From NCBI RefSeq assembly GCF_034048115.1, contig NZ_CP139145.1, positions 2,914,001-2,978,000 on the forward strand: a DNA stretch of 64,000 nucleotides, given 5' to 3'. Source of the stretch: Pseudarthrobacter sp. IC2-21 (lineage in GTDB: Bacteria; Actinomycetota; Actinomycetes; Actinomycetales; Micrococcaceae). This document shows positions 40,964-49,530 of the stretch, piece after piece (within the stretch, counting starts at the first letter, position 1; every line of letters starts with the position of its first letter). A program made the translations under genes and the position numbers. The notes under the pieces are model-generated. The model ran no database searches. It saw nothing but the letters and a program-made list of their open reading frames with translations, and was not told the origin of the DNA.

Positions 40964-41248
40964 TTGAACGAGGGAATCATTGAGACTGCTCTTCGGGAAG
41001 CATTCGAGGCTAAAACGCAACTCGTTGAGGATTGGCAGTTTCTGGTGGGCTGTGAGGTTGACGTGTGCATGGGGCGGCAGCTGCTGCGCACCGGCGTCAT
41101 AGACGCGGCCACGGTCGACGGGGGCATCGTTTGGATTTCGCGTCAGGGCGTGCAGGAGCGCAGGCTTCTGACCAGAGCCGACGGCTACGATCTCTGGATC
41201 ACCAAGCTGGACAACCAGAGGGTTCTCGCACGCAGGGACGACGGCTGA
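40964..41248 (+). CDS. Small conserved protein of unknown function, family A copy 2, 94 aa
   Basis: Paralogue of the protein at 16960-17250, with the same core EDWQFLVGCEVDVCMGRQLL, IDAATVDGGIVWISRQG and a nearly identical C-terminus. I chose the TTG at 40964 (LNEGIIETALREA) because AAGGAG is seven bases upstream and because it aligns with the ATG of copy 1. A TTG at 40931 is also in frame. Its 3' end lies in the 277-bp repeat. Function unknown; expression is probably co-regulated with the catabolic genes through the operator at 40890. Confidence 0.65.
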   Translation: MNEGIIETALREAFEAKTQLVEDWQFLVGCEVDVCMGRQLLRTGVIDAATVDGGIVWISRQGVQERRLLTRADGYDLWITKLDNQRVLARRDDG

Positions 41249-41435
41249 CGGAGCGAGACCTCCGTCTGCTGGGGCATGGTGAATACCCGGTCCGCTACAG
41301 AGGCGCAGCGTTTCCCTCAGGTCACCCAACAAAACGGCACATGCTACCTAGCGTTTTTGGCTTTGGCTGGCCCTTTACCTGGGTGATGGCTTTCGCTCGG
41401 TGCTCCTTGGCCGCTTTCCGCAGAAACTTGCGGTC
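41159..41435. repeat. 277-bp direct repeat, copy 2
   Basis: Nearly identical to 17161-17437 and in the same orientation. It includes the end of family A copy 2 and the hairpin ACGGAG-6-CTCCGT behind the stop. Confidence 0.85.
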
Positions 41436-42215
41436 TCCCGATCATAGATGGCTACTGGCGGGCACGGACGGGAGCTCTTCGAAGCCCTACCCGGTCAGAT
41501 TGATCTACACCCCAGCCAGACCTCAGGCAGATGGCCAGGGGTCATCCGATTAGGGTTAGATTCTTGTTTTCTGACGAGGGGTAGACCAACTCTTAGACCG
41601 CGGCCTGACCCCTGGCTCGTCCCTGGCGGCTGCGCGACACCTGGCAGGATATGGGCGTCTCCTTTAGGCGCATGGTCGGGTGTTCGACAGAGCCGTTCAG
41701 CTTCTCGATGTCACAGTTCGGCAGGCCCAGTCCGCGCAGGCTGATCGCAGGGCATCCCTATTCCGCCCAGGATCAATGCAGGACATGAGGGTGCTGCGCC
41801 GCGCTCCTGTATTCAGAGCCAAGTTCGTCGCGCGAACATGCGAAAGTCGCCCTCGCGAGCCAATCCGGCTAAGCCTCGCTTAACAAATTCCAGACGAATC
41901 CCCCTAGATTCGACGGTGTCATGCCGCCCCACTCCCCCGACCCAATGAACAACCAGAAAGCAACTTCGCTGTTGGTCATTCTGATCCCCATCATCGCTGG
42001 GCGGGTCCTCCCCGCAACCAGGGCGCGGTGCGCCGGGAGCGGGCCAAGATTTCGGTGGGCGCTCCGTCCCTTATTTCCTCACGGAATCTTGGCCCACTCC
42101 CGGTTCTCCAAGTTGCACTCCGGCCCCTCGTACCCAGCGGTGACTCCGCTATCAGAAAGACGCACCAATCTGACAGACACATCCGGTGCCCGCCAGTCGA
42201 TGAAGGAGAAGGACG
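41436..42215. other. Unassigned boundary region between catabolic island and mobilisation region
   Basis: No frame with recognisable similarity and no RNA gene that I can see. The only clear signal is the ribosome binding site GAAGGAGAAG just before the DUF4192 gene. This may be a junction between two imported segments. Confidence 0.4.
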
Positions 42216-43244
42216 ATGCAACCGCTCACCATCAAAACCCCGGCCGACGTTCTCAGTTTCATTGGTCACACCTTGGGGTTTTGGCCCCAAGAAAGCCTTG
42301 TCTGCATCACTCTCGCCGACAACCAGGTAGGAGCAACTCTCCGCGTAGACTTGCCGAAGCCAGACACTGAAATCAGCTACGCAAAGATGGTGGCCGGATA
42401 CCTCAGCCACGACACCAGCGCCGAAGGTGTGCTCTTCGCCGTCTACACCTCGGAGCCCATGAATGGCGACCACAAGCCACACGCGGCAACGATCGCTGCG
42501 CTCACGGGCGCCCTAGCCGAGCGAGGACTCACCATCAGGGAAGGACTCCTCGTCGGAGACCAGACGGTGTCACAGTACGACGGCGATCCTGAGAATGGCG
42601 TCCGGCTCCCCTTGAGTGCCACCCAATCCAGCCAGATCAACGCCGAATTCGTCTACCGCGGCAGCACCATCGAACCCACTAACCGCATCCTGCTGCCAGC
42701 ATCGACCAAAGAATCCCAGACCCTTGATGCCGTTGAGAACCGTGTCGCAGCAATTCAAGGCATGAGCCACTGGGACGCGATGGCGCAGGCCAGGACGCTC
42801 TGGACAGAAATGCTCGAAGCGAAGACATACCCGGACGACGAGCAGACCATCAGACTGATCGCGAACCTCCAGTTCCCCGCGATCCGCGACCAACTCATGG
42901 CCGACATCCCCGGAATCGACGAACCCATGGACCGAATTCTCCTGGCCCAAACACACGGCAAGCCGCAGTGGTCCCGGGTCGAGTGGGCTGAGCAATTACT
43001 GGTCCACGCTTACACGCACAGTGCCACAGTTCACTCTGCTCCGTCCCTGACTGCGATCGCTTTCATCAACTGGTGGGAAGGCAGAGGCAGCAAGGCCCAC
43101 CAGTTCCTGGAACTCGCCCTCGAAGCCGACCCCAACTATCGCCTCGCCAGGCTCAGCGACCAAATGATCGGAACCGGAATGGTCGCCGGCTGGAGCATGG
43201 ACAAAGGCACTGCCTACCGGGATCGGGGACTCGAAGCGTCATAA
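42216..43244 (+). CDS. DUF4192 domain-containing protein, 342 aa
   Basis: Actinobacterial DUF4192 protein of unknown biochemical role. The N-terminal signature IKTPADVLSFIGHTLGFWPQ followed by ESLVCITL is characteristic, as is the C-terminal INWWEGRGSKAHQFLELALE. No catalytic motif is known to me. It is soluble by composition. GAAGGAG lies at good distance before the ATG. The last ~35 codons are partly duplicated as a degraded fragment at 46497-46607. It is convergent with the alpha/beta hydrolase gene that follows. Confidence 0.85.
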   Translation: MQPLTIKTPADVLSFIGHTLGFWPQESLVCITLADNQVGATLRVDLPKPDTEISYAKMVAGYLSHDTSAEGVLFAVYTSEPMNGDHKPHAATIAALTGALAERGLTIREGLLVGDQTVSQYDGDPENGVRLPLSATQSSQINAEFVYRGSTIEPTNRILLPASTKESQTLDAVENRVAAIQGMSHWDAMAQARTLWTEMLEAKTYPDDEQTIRLIANLQFPAIRDQLMADIPGIDEPMDRILLAQTHGKPQWSRVEWAEQLLVHAYTHSATVHSAPSLTAIAFINWWEGRGSKAHQFLELALEADPNYRLARLSDQMIGTGMVAGWSMDKGTAYRDRGLEAS

Positions 43245-43253
43245 GCCCCGCAG

Positions 43254-44438
43254 TCACAGGGATACGGACGACGACGGCGGGGCGTTCCGGAGCCAGTTCT
43301 CCACAGCCGCGTCCCACCCCTCCGGGTCTGCATTCCACTCCTGCGTGTGCTCCGCGGACGGGAAAGTCAGCAGCGTTGCCAGCTGCGGGCGCCGGCTGAC
43401 GAACTCCCGCGAAATCGCAAACGGTGTCGAACGGTCCCCTTCGTTGTGGATGACAAGAAGGGGGACACTGAGTTCGTTCGCCCGGGCTAAGAAGTCCAGG
43501 GACGGAAAGTTCAAGGGAGCGTCCAGGCCTGTGATCCAGCGCGTTCCGGATGACTCAAGCATCTGTAGTCCAAGCCGGGCAACCCAACCGGGGAGCATGC
43601 TGGACCGGGCATTGGCCACCAGCGTGCTATTCCAGTCGATAACGGGGGCATTGAGCACGAGCCGGGAAATGAGGTCCCGAAACTCTGACGAGGCCGCCAA
43701 TTGAAGGGCAATTGAGGCACCGAGGGACCAGCCGAAAAGAACAATGCGGCGTGCACCTTGCCCCGCGGCATACGATACGGCAGCTTCAACGTCATGCCAT
43801 TCGGTCTGCCCCAGGTGATACCGGCCGTCCGACGATGCAGGGGAATCGCGGTCGTTGCGGAGTGACACAACCAAGGATGTGTATCCCAGCCGGTTCGCAA
43901 CGGGCACGCCGCGGAGAGCGCCGGCTTTCGATCCGCCCAAGCCATGGATATGGATGGCCCATGTAGAAGAGTCTCCGGACGGTTGCGTCGGTGTGAACTT
44001 CCAGGCGGGCGCCATGCCGTTATCTACGGGAATCTGAACCTCGGAGTAGGGCAGCCCTAATGGTTCCGGCGTCGGATAGACGTATCCGCTCCAAATGCCG
44101 GCCCTGGCAGTCCTGAGATCCCCGGAGTCGACCCGCTCAACGAGTCGCGTTACCGTCCCCGCAACATCGTCAGAGGACACGACCTCCCCAATGCAGGCAT
44201 GCCCTGTGCCGTTGGAAAACCAGATGCTGTAGCGGCCTGGGGCCGTCGTCCGTGCCGATACCGGCAACTCCACCATCAGCGTTGCGTCGTCGTCGTGGAA
44301 CACACGACGGATTTGCAGGTCCTCCTTCCGCTCCGTTTTGGGCACCACCACTTGCCGGGCAAAGTAGGCCGCGGCGAGAAGGGACGCAGCGCCCACAATG
44401 CCACAGCCTGTGGCGGCAGCTGCAGCGGCACTACGCAT
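43254..44438 (-). CDS. Membrane-anchored alpha/beta hydrolase, 394 aa
   Basis: The N-terminal hydrophobic segment (residues 1-28, AAAAAATGCGIVGAASLLAA) is probably an anchor or signal. The hydrolase domain spans about residues 130-390, with the oxyanion region IHIHGLGGSKAG, nucleophile elbow LFGWSLGASIALQ, acid in IHNEGDRSTP and His in SAEHTQEWN, so the triad is complete. Substrate unknown; the fold is like that of acyl-aminoacyl-peptidase or BEM46-type hydrolases. Its start overlaps the end of the XRE gene (44431/44438), making it the last gene of a four-gene coupled operon with ImmA/IrrE, an unusual partner. Confidence 0.85.
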   Translation of the reverse strand: MRSAAAAAATGCGIVGAASLLAAAYFARQVVVPKTERKEDLQIRRVFHDDDATLMVELPVSARTTAPGRYSIWFSNGTGHACIGEVVSSDDVAGTVTRLVERVDSGDLRTARAGIWSGYVYPTPEPLGLPYSEVQIPVDNGMAPAWKFTPTQPSGDSSTWAIHIHGLGGSKAGALRGVPVANRLGYTSLVVSLRNDRDSPASSDGRYHLGQTEWHDVEAAVSYAAGQGARRIVLFGWSLGASIALQLAASSEFRDLISRLVLNAPVIDWNSTLVANARSSMLPGWVARLGLQMLESSGTRWITGLDAPLNFPSLDFLARANELSVPLLVIHNEGDRSTPFAISREFVSRRPQLATLLTFPSAEHTQEWNADPEGWDAAVENWLRNAPPSSSVSL

Positions 44439-44880
44439 CGGCGTCGTCCTCGGGAGAATTCAGGCGTTCGTCGATGGCTTTGCGCAGGCGCTGTAGTGTC
44501 TCCGGAGAAATCCCCTGTAGTTGCCTTGCAGCAAAGTTTCTCACGCGGTTTTCCCGAAGTGTCCGCAGTAGCTGCAGCTGCGCGTCCACCAAGTCGGGCA
44601 CGTCGCCGTCGTCGTCCAATAGGTATTTGGGGTCAACGCCGAAGAATTCGGCGAGGTTCTGCAGGAGCTGCGGGTCCGTCGCCATGGAACTGTCGCCGGC
44701 ACGCATGTAGGCCCAGCGGGAGCGGGACAACGGCGTTCCGCGGTCAGACATGTGCTTGCTGATCTGAGGATAAGTCAGGGGCTCTGAACCCTGGGCCTCA
44801 AAAAGATCCAGAAGGAGATTTAGCTTCCGCGCGAGTTTCGCCTGCGGCTGTTCGGGGAACCCAGCTTCGCTGTCGGTCAC
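44431..44880 (-). CDS. XRE-like helix-turn-helix regulator, 149 aa
   Basis: N-terminal helical DNA-binding domain about residues 15-90: LARKLNLLLDLFEAQGSEPL, TYPQISKHMSDRGTPLSRSR, then LLQNLAEFFGVDPKYLLDDD, a Cro/C1-like layout common in regulators paired with ImmA/IrrE. The C-terminal half (QLQLLRTLRENRVRNFAARQ) is helical. I chose the GTG at 44880 (VTDSEAGFPEQ), which overlaps the stop of the membrane-protein gene upstream and has AAGGGG before it. By analogy with ICEBs1 ImmR/ImmA it may repress this operon and be inactivated by proteolysis. Confidence 0.8.
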   Translation of the reverse strand: MTDSEAGFPEQPQAKLARKLNLLLDLFEAQGSEPLTYPQISKHMSDRGTPLSRSRWAYMRAGDSSMATDPQLLQNLAEFFGVDPKYLLDDDGDVPDLVDAQLQLLRTLRENRVRNFAARQLQGISPETLQRLRKAIDERLNSPEDDADA

Positions 44881-45905
44881 GGAGTCGTGTCCCCTTTCCG
44901 CGACAACCACGGTCCTCGATGTCCGGGCACTGCCAACCGCGCACCGAGATGCTGCTCCGCTTCTCGGAGAACATCCAGATCATTCAGACTCAGCGAGCGG
45001 GCAAGGTGAGGGTCCACGAACAGCGCGTCCTGGATCTCGACCAACATCCTGTGCAGCCGGCGCCTCGGGGCATCGTGGCGGTCGATCGCAGTTTGAGCCG
45101 AATCCAGGCGGATCTCGGATCGACTCGACGTGCTTCGTTCCCAAAGCCCAGCCAGTCGTTCGACGAGGACAGCCGCGGCACGGGCATCAGACCTGCGCTC
45201 CAGCCGACGTGCGACGGGCGGCAAGGCCAAGCCCGCGCAGAGGAAAACCATGGCGCCCACAAGCGCGGAGTCGTAGATGTAGGAGAGACGCGTCATGGCC
45301 TCAAGGTCCCCCATGAGATGTAGTACGTCCATCCCCAACACGGCAAGGACCATCACTACAGCCAAAGCGCAGCCCAGACCGATCAACATAAAAGCAACGC
45401 GGAAGTACGGCCTCGCCATCTCGCCGCGGAACCTGAAACAGGTAATGCCGGTGATGGCCACCACCACGCCGATGTAGAGGAACTGGACACCCGAGTATGC
45501 CGCCGCCGGCCACTGGCCTCCAAAATCCCTCATGAAGGCGGTCGAAGTCCGCGAAGCATCAACCAGGCTGAAGCTGACGATGAGGGCCCCAACCACAGCT
45601 GCGAGCACCCAAAGCCCTGCCCTATTGTGCGCGTCCCCCGTTTCGCTGACATCGGCGGCGCGGAGGATCGCACGGGAGAGGAAGTAGATACCGATAACCA
45701 TGAAGATATTGGCTATGAGGTCCAGGAGATTGCGGCTCCCGAGTACTCGGTCCCCCGCGACGTAGATCCGGTCGACGTTGAGCGTGAGTGCCGTGGCGAT
45801 GGTTACGGCTGCCACGAGGATGCTCTTGTCTTTACGCCGCCTCAGATCCGGCACGAGGCACAGCGCCAGACACCAGATCACGGCTGCGGCAATTTCCTGA
45901 ATCAT
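44877..45905 (-). CDS. Seven-TM membrane protein, MAB_1171c/DUF6545-like, 342 aa
   Basis: The first ~225 residues form about seven hydrophobic segments (IWCLALCLVP, SILVAAVTIATALTL, LIANIFMVIGIYFL, VVGALIVSF, FLYIGVVVAITGIT, VVMVLAVLG, VGAMVFLCAGLALP). The remaining ~115 residues are a cytoplasmic helical domain. This architecture matches the actinobacterial MAB_1171c family, whose genes are often adjacent to XRE and ImmA/IrrE genes. Role unknown; a sensor for the peptidase/regulator pair is a reasonable guess. It overlaps its neighbours on both sides by four bases. Confidence 0.8.
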   Translation of the reverse strand: MIQEIAAAVIWCLALCLVPDLRRRKDKSILVAAVTIATALTLNVDRIYVAGDRVLGSRNLLDLIANIFMVIGIYFLSRAILRAADVSETGDAHNRAGLWVLAAVVGALIVSFSLVDASRTSTAFMRDFGGQWPAAAYSGVQFLYIGVVVAITGITCFRFRGEMARPYFRVAFMLIGLGCALAVVMVLAVLGMDVLHLMGDLEAMTRLSYIYDSALVGAMVFLCAGLALPPVARRLERRSDARAAAVLVERLAGLWERSTSSRSEIRLDSAQTAIDRHDAPRRRLHRMLVEIQDALFVDPHLARSLSLNDLDVLREAEQHLGARLAVPGHRGPWLSRKGDTTP

Positions 45906-46390
45906 CCGAAGATCCGTTCAAACGACCGTGGCTCGAGGCTGCTGTCCCGGATGGCGGCAGCAAAGAGATCCGCCAAGGTTTCGGCAGCGGCCTCGATATG
46001 GTCCAGAAAGTCACTCCGCCCCAGGATCCGCGACACCTGCTCGCCGGACAAGTTGGGAAATAACGTCTCCGCATAGTTTGAGGACACCACCAGCTCATCA
46101 TGTCGGAGCACCATATGGCCCAGTTCGTGAAGGATGAACTGCTGCCGGTGGAGTGCCGACGGCGTCGGCGCGTGCAGAATGACCTCCGTGCTGTCCGTGG
46201 ACAACCACAACCCGCAGACCGATCCCCCGCTCAAGGACTCGGAAACGTCGATCTCAATCCGCCGATGCCGGAGGTTCTCAACAATCGATATCAGCCGCTC
46301 CAACGAAAGACGGCTCGGCAGATTGAGTGCCAGGAAGCCTTCTGCAGCGGATCGCGCCGGCGAATATTTGGCGGAAGCTGAGCCGTCCAT
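45902..46390 (-). CDS. ImmA/IrrE family metallo-endopeptidase, about 162 aa
   Basis: Zinc peptidase domain with the motif FILHELGHMVLRHDE (HExxH form HELGH). N-terminal AAEGFLALNLPSRLSLERLI and EIDVSESLSGGSVCGLWLST are typical of the family's beta region. I prefer the ATG at 46390 (MDGSASAKY) because GGGGA precedes it; an ATG at 46402 is also in frame, and the frame is open to 46492. It would cleave the XRE-type regulator of the same operon. First gene of the coupled leftward operon; an 18-bp perfect palindrome lies 72 bases upstream. Confidence 0.87.
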   Translation of the reverse strand: MDGSASAKYSPARSAAEGFLALNLPSRLSLERLISIVENLRHRRIEIDVSESLSGGSVCGLWLSTDSTEVILHAPTPSALHRQQFILHELGHMVLRHDELVVSSNYAETLFPNLSGEQVSRILGRSDFLDHIEAAAETLADLFAAAIRDSSLEPRSFERIFG

Positions 46391-46461
46391 CGGAATCCCC
46401 ATCAATAAGCCCGGCCCCCTGGACAGGCGATGATTGCTTACTTTCTTATTGAACGCTTGCA

Positions 46462-46479
46462 CTCTGGACATGTCCAGAG
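46462..46479. promoter_or_regulatory. Perfect 18-bp palindrome upstream of the ImmA/IrrE operon
   Basis: CTCTGGACATGTCCAGAG is an exact palindrome upstream of the first gene of the ImmA/IrrE-XRE operon. It is a candidate operator for the XRE protein. Confidence 0.55.
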
Positions 46480-46496
46480 CACATGGATTCAATCCG

Positions 46497-46607
46497 TGGA
46501 ACTCGCCCTCGAAGCCGACCCCGCCTGCCTCCTCTCCAGGCAGTCACCCAATGATCGGTGCCGGAATGGTTGCCGGTTTGAGCATGGACAAGAGCACGGG
46601 ATACCGA
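46497..46607 (+). pseudogene. Degraded DUF4192 3' fragment
   Basis: GGAACTCGCCCTCGAAGCCG and the following frame (ELALEADP, then after a frameshift PMIGAGMVAGLSMDKSTGYR) match residues of the C-terminus of the DUF4192 protein at 42216-43244 (ELALEADP, QMIGTGMVAGWSMDKGTAYR). The rest of that gene is missing here. Confidence 0.7.
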
Positions 46608-46803
46608 CCATTCGGGTCTCATCCAGACTGGCCGCGCGTGAAAGGGACGTGATATCCGGCCGCTATACCCCCGCGCAAATGTCGATCGGTGGGCGGTCCA
46701 AGCCCGGCTCGCGGGAGTCACCGCCTAAGATCTGAGGGCTACGCGCGTAACACGCAACGGTAGCGGGGCCACACACATCATGGATTAGCGGAGGCGGCCA
46801 GTA

Positions 46804-48801
46804 TTGTTAGGCACAATAACAGTCAACGACGACAGCAACCTGTCGTTCGGATCAGTGGGGGCGGTAGCTGTGGAATTGCAGCCTGAGAAAGAAAATCTGG
46901 ACCGTACATTCTCTCAGACGGTCTTCCATATCGACTTCTACCAGCGCAGCTACAAATGGAGCGAGATACCCGTCCAACGCCTCCTGGATGACGTGTTCTT
47001 TCCGTTTAACGAGTTGTGGAAGAAGTACGCAGCCCTCGAGCCCTCTGTCTCAAACGTCACTGAACGCTATCCGTGGTACTACCTCAATACTTATGTCACG
47101 AACACAATTGACGGGCGCGTCTTCGTGGTTGATGGGCAGCAGCGACTTACCACCCTGACACTCATTCTGATAAAGCTCTATCACCTTGCCAGCAAATTTG
47201 ATTCCGAACGGCGAAGCTGGATCGAAAGCAAAATTGTCGGGCACTCTGGTGACGGGCTGAACTTCTGGATGAATCATGAAGATCATCTCGGTGTGTTGCG
47301 GGCCCTCTATTCGGGTACGCCGGCAGACGAGATCGACACCGATTCTGGTGTGACAGCCGTTAACATGGTGGACAACTACCGTCTAATCGACGCCTATCTC
47401 GAGGACACTCTGTCCGAATCGCGTCGGTTCGAGACCTTCTCGGTCTATTTCCTGAAGCGCCTTGTCCTTGTGAACCTCGAAGTAGGCTCGACGGACGTCC
47501 CAATGGTATTCGAAGTCATCAACGACCGCGGAGTCCGGCTCAAGCCTCATGAGATCCTCAAAGGCAAGCTGCTGGGACAGGTCGACAAACTGGAGATTTC
47601 GCAACTGGCATTGAACGAATTGTGGGACTCCCGCATAGAGGAACTCTCGTCCTACGGCGATGATGTCCCCGACGACTTCTTTCGTACGTGGCTGAAGGGC
47701 CGCTTCGCGGCGACACGTAGCGCTGGGCGGCGGTTCGACGGTGACTACCACCGTGAAATGTTCACTCACGAAATGAATCAGGTGCTGAAACTCGAGCACG
47801 ACCCGATTGCCGTCAAGAGATTCTTGCTCGAAGACTTCGCCTACTATTCCCAACTGTTTCTCAGGGTCCAATTCCTCACGAGGGTGGAGACTGCGGGGTA
47901 CGAAGGCATTTACTTCAACGGCGCAGTGATCAATAAGCTTGATTCGCAGGTCTCTTTGGTGTTGGCCGCGTGCTCGATCGATGACCCCGAAGAAGACGCA
48001 AAGATTGCAGCCGTCGGTGACGGCACTGACAAGTTGTCAACTCTTCTTCGGCTCCAAGGCGCATACAGTTCCAACGAGTTTCTAGACCGGTTGTTCCTTA
48101 TTGCTGCCGATCTCCATGGTCAAAACGCAGCCGACATTCCCGGTATCTTCGAACAACACCTCCAGGCGGAAATCGCCCTGCGCCGCGGGATTGAGCACCC
48201 TGGAGCCTTCAATCGCCAGCTTTTCAATACGATGACGGTGGATCGACTGGGCAGCCGGTTCACAAGGTACTTCTTTGCACGGGTCGAGAAGTACATCGCC
48301 GGTGGCATGAAAAAGGAAATGAAGCATCCATTCGAGGACCTGGTTACCAAGACCGGCTACAAGACAGGTTTCCACATCGAACACATTTTGTCCTATAACG
48401 ACGGCAACCGCTCCCTCTATGGTGATGATGAGGAACGATTCGACGCGGAACGAGGCCGTTTGGGGGGAATCCTCCTCCTACGCGGTCGCGACAACATCTC
48501 CAGCAATAACGAGCCGTACGCGGCCAAGCTTAGTACCTATGCCAACAGCCTGTACTGGAATGAAACGTTGCGGGCTGACACGTACAAGAGCAAGAAGGAC
48601 TTCGCCGACTTCATCAGGGAAGAGAGCCTCAATCTCCGGCCTTTGGAATCCTTCGGTCCCCAAGAACTGATCGAACGTCACGAATTGCTGGGCGAGATCG
48701 TCCAGCGCATTTGGCCGGTTTCGGCTACCACTACCTCCGGAGCATCTCCCACGCAAACGCCCGAGCTTGCAATGGACGAACCGGCGGAAACTCTGGCGTA
48801 G
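46804..48801 (+). CDS. DUF262/DUF1524 protein, GmrSD-like, 665 aa
   Basis: The N-terminal DUF262 (GmrS-type, ParB-like NTPase) domain has FYQRSYKWSEIPVQRLLDDV, VVDGQQRLTTLTLILIKLY and EVINDRGVRLKPHEILKGKL. The C-terminal DUF1524 (GmrD-type, HNH-like) region has FHIEHILSYNDGNRSLYG and ISSNNEPYAAKLSTYANSLY. Such fusions include type IV restriction enzymes that cut modified phage DNA, and GmrSD proteins (BrxU) are found with BREX loci. I kept the TTG start at 46804 because GGAGG lies nine bases upstream; a GTG at 46870 (VELQPEKENLDRT) is the main alternative. Defence function is inferred from family and context. Confidence 0.85.
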   Translation: MLGTITVNDDSNLSFGSVGAVAVELQPEKENLDRTFSQTVFHIDFYQRSYKWSEIPVQRLLDDVFFPFNELWKKYAALEPSVSNVTERYPWYYLNTYVTNTIDGRVFVVDGQQRLTTLTLILIKLYHLASKFDSERRSWIESKIVGHSGDGLNFWMNHEDHLGVLRALYSGTPADEIDTDSGVTAVNMVDNYRLIDAYLEDTLSESRRFETFSVYFLKRLVLVNLEVGSTDVPMVFEVINDRGVRLKPHEILKGKLLGQVDKLEISQLALNELWDSRIEELSSYGDDVPDDFFRTWLKGRFAATRSAGRRFDGDYHREMFTHEMNQVLKLEHDPIAVKRFLLEDFAYYSQLFLRVQFLTRVETAGYEGIYFNGAVINKLDSQVSLVLAACSIDDPEEDAKIAAVGDGTDKLSTLLRLQGAYSSNEFLDRLFLIAADLHGQNAADIPGIFEQHLQAEIALRRGIEHPGAFNRQLFNTMTVDRLGSRFTRYFFARVEKYIAGGMKKEMKHPFEDLVTKTGYKTGFHIEHILSYNDGNRSLYGDDEERFDAERGRLGGILLLRGRDNISSNNEPYAAKLSTYANSLYWNETLRADTYKSKKDFADFIREESLNLRPLESFGPQELIERHELLGEIVQRIWPVSATTTSGASPTQTPELAMDEPAETLA

Positions 48802-49032
48802 TCAGTTCAATTACTTTGCGCTGACCCGAATTTGGACACGGCTGCTCTAAGGCTCGCGAATAGGGCTCCCCCATCCTTCAGCCCGCTTCAAACCGTTCCA
48901 TTAGGGCCAGCTCTTGCTATGCCCAATCCTGCACCACCAGTCGCTTCACACCTCTGGCATCCAAGGCCGTCACCGTGAGCGCCGGCTCACGTCCAGTCAT
49001 GTCGCGGGATGGCTCTGCGCTGATGAACGGTC

Positions 49033-49530
49033 GTGAGCGGGAAAACTTGCGAAGAATGTCGAGCACGTTTCGTACCGTCGCGCACGTCGCAACGGTTCTG
49101 TTCCACGCGCTGCGCCAACAGACAGCGTGACCGCCGACGGCGGCGCCAAACGTCCCGACGACGTCAACCCCTCCCCGGCCAGGTCCCGCCCCAAGACGCA
49201 AACTCAACGAATGCCCCGACAGCCCCGGGCCCCGCTGGTAACCAGGCACTGGACTCCGTTCGCGGCCAGCTCCGTTCCCAAGCAACCGACATCGACCGCC
49301 TCGAAGCCGAGAACGCTGACCAGAGGACAACCATCAGGAGCCTCCGCGCCGACTTCGTTCGCCTCCACACAGTCCAGCAAGCAGACGCGAAGGACCTGCT
49401 CCATCTCGCCGGCTGGCTCCTGGCGCACTCCCAGGCCACCGGCGTCGACCTCGACAACGCCACCAAAGCGCTCTTCCGCCGTCGCGGCTGGTCGTCCGCC
49501 AGCCGCAACCCCCAAGCCGCGCAGCCATGA
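49033..49530 (+). CDS. Zinc-ribbon and coiled-coil protein coupled to the relaxase, 165 aa
   Basis: The N-terminal CEECRARFVPSRTSQRFCSTRC has the CxxC...CxxxC spacing of a small zinc finger, followed by an arginine-rich stretch (RQRDRRRRRQTSRRRQP) likely to contact DNA, a Pro-rich linker and a coiled coil (DIDRLEAENADQRTTIRSLR). It starts with GTG at 49033. Its stop overlaps the start of the relaxase gene (ATGA), so the two are translationally coupled. It is probably an accessory protein that helps the relaxase bind the transfer origin. No experimental function is known to me. Confidence 0.75.
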   Translation: MSGKTCEECRARFVPSRTSQRFCSTRCANRQRDRRRRRQTSRRRQPLPGQVPPQDANSTNAPTAPGPAGNQALDSVRGQLRSQATDIDRLEAENADQRTTIRSLRADFVRLHTVQQADAKDLLHLAGWLLAHSQATGVDLDNATKALFRRRGWSSASRNPQAAQP

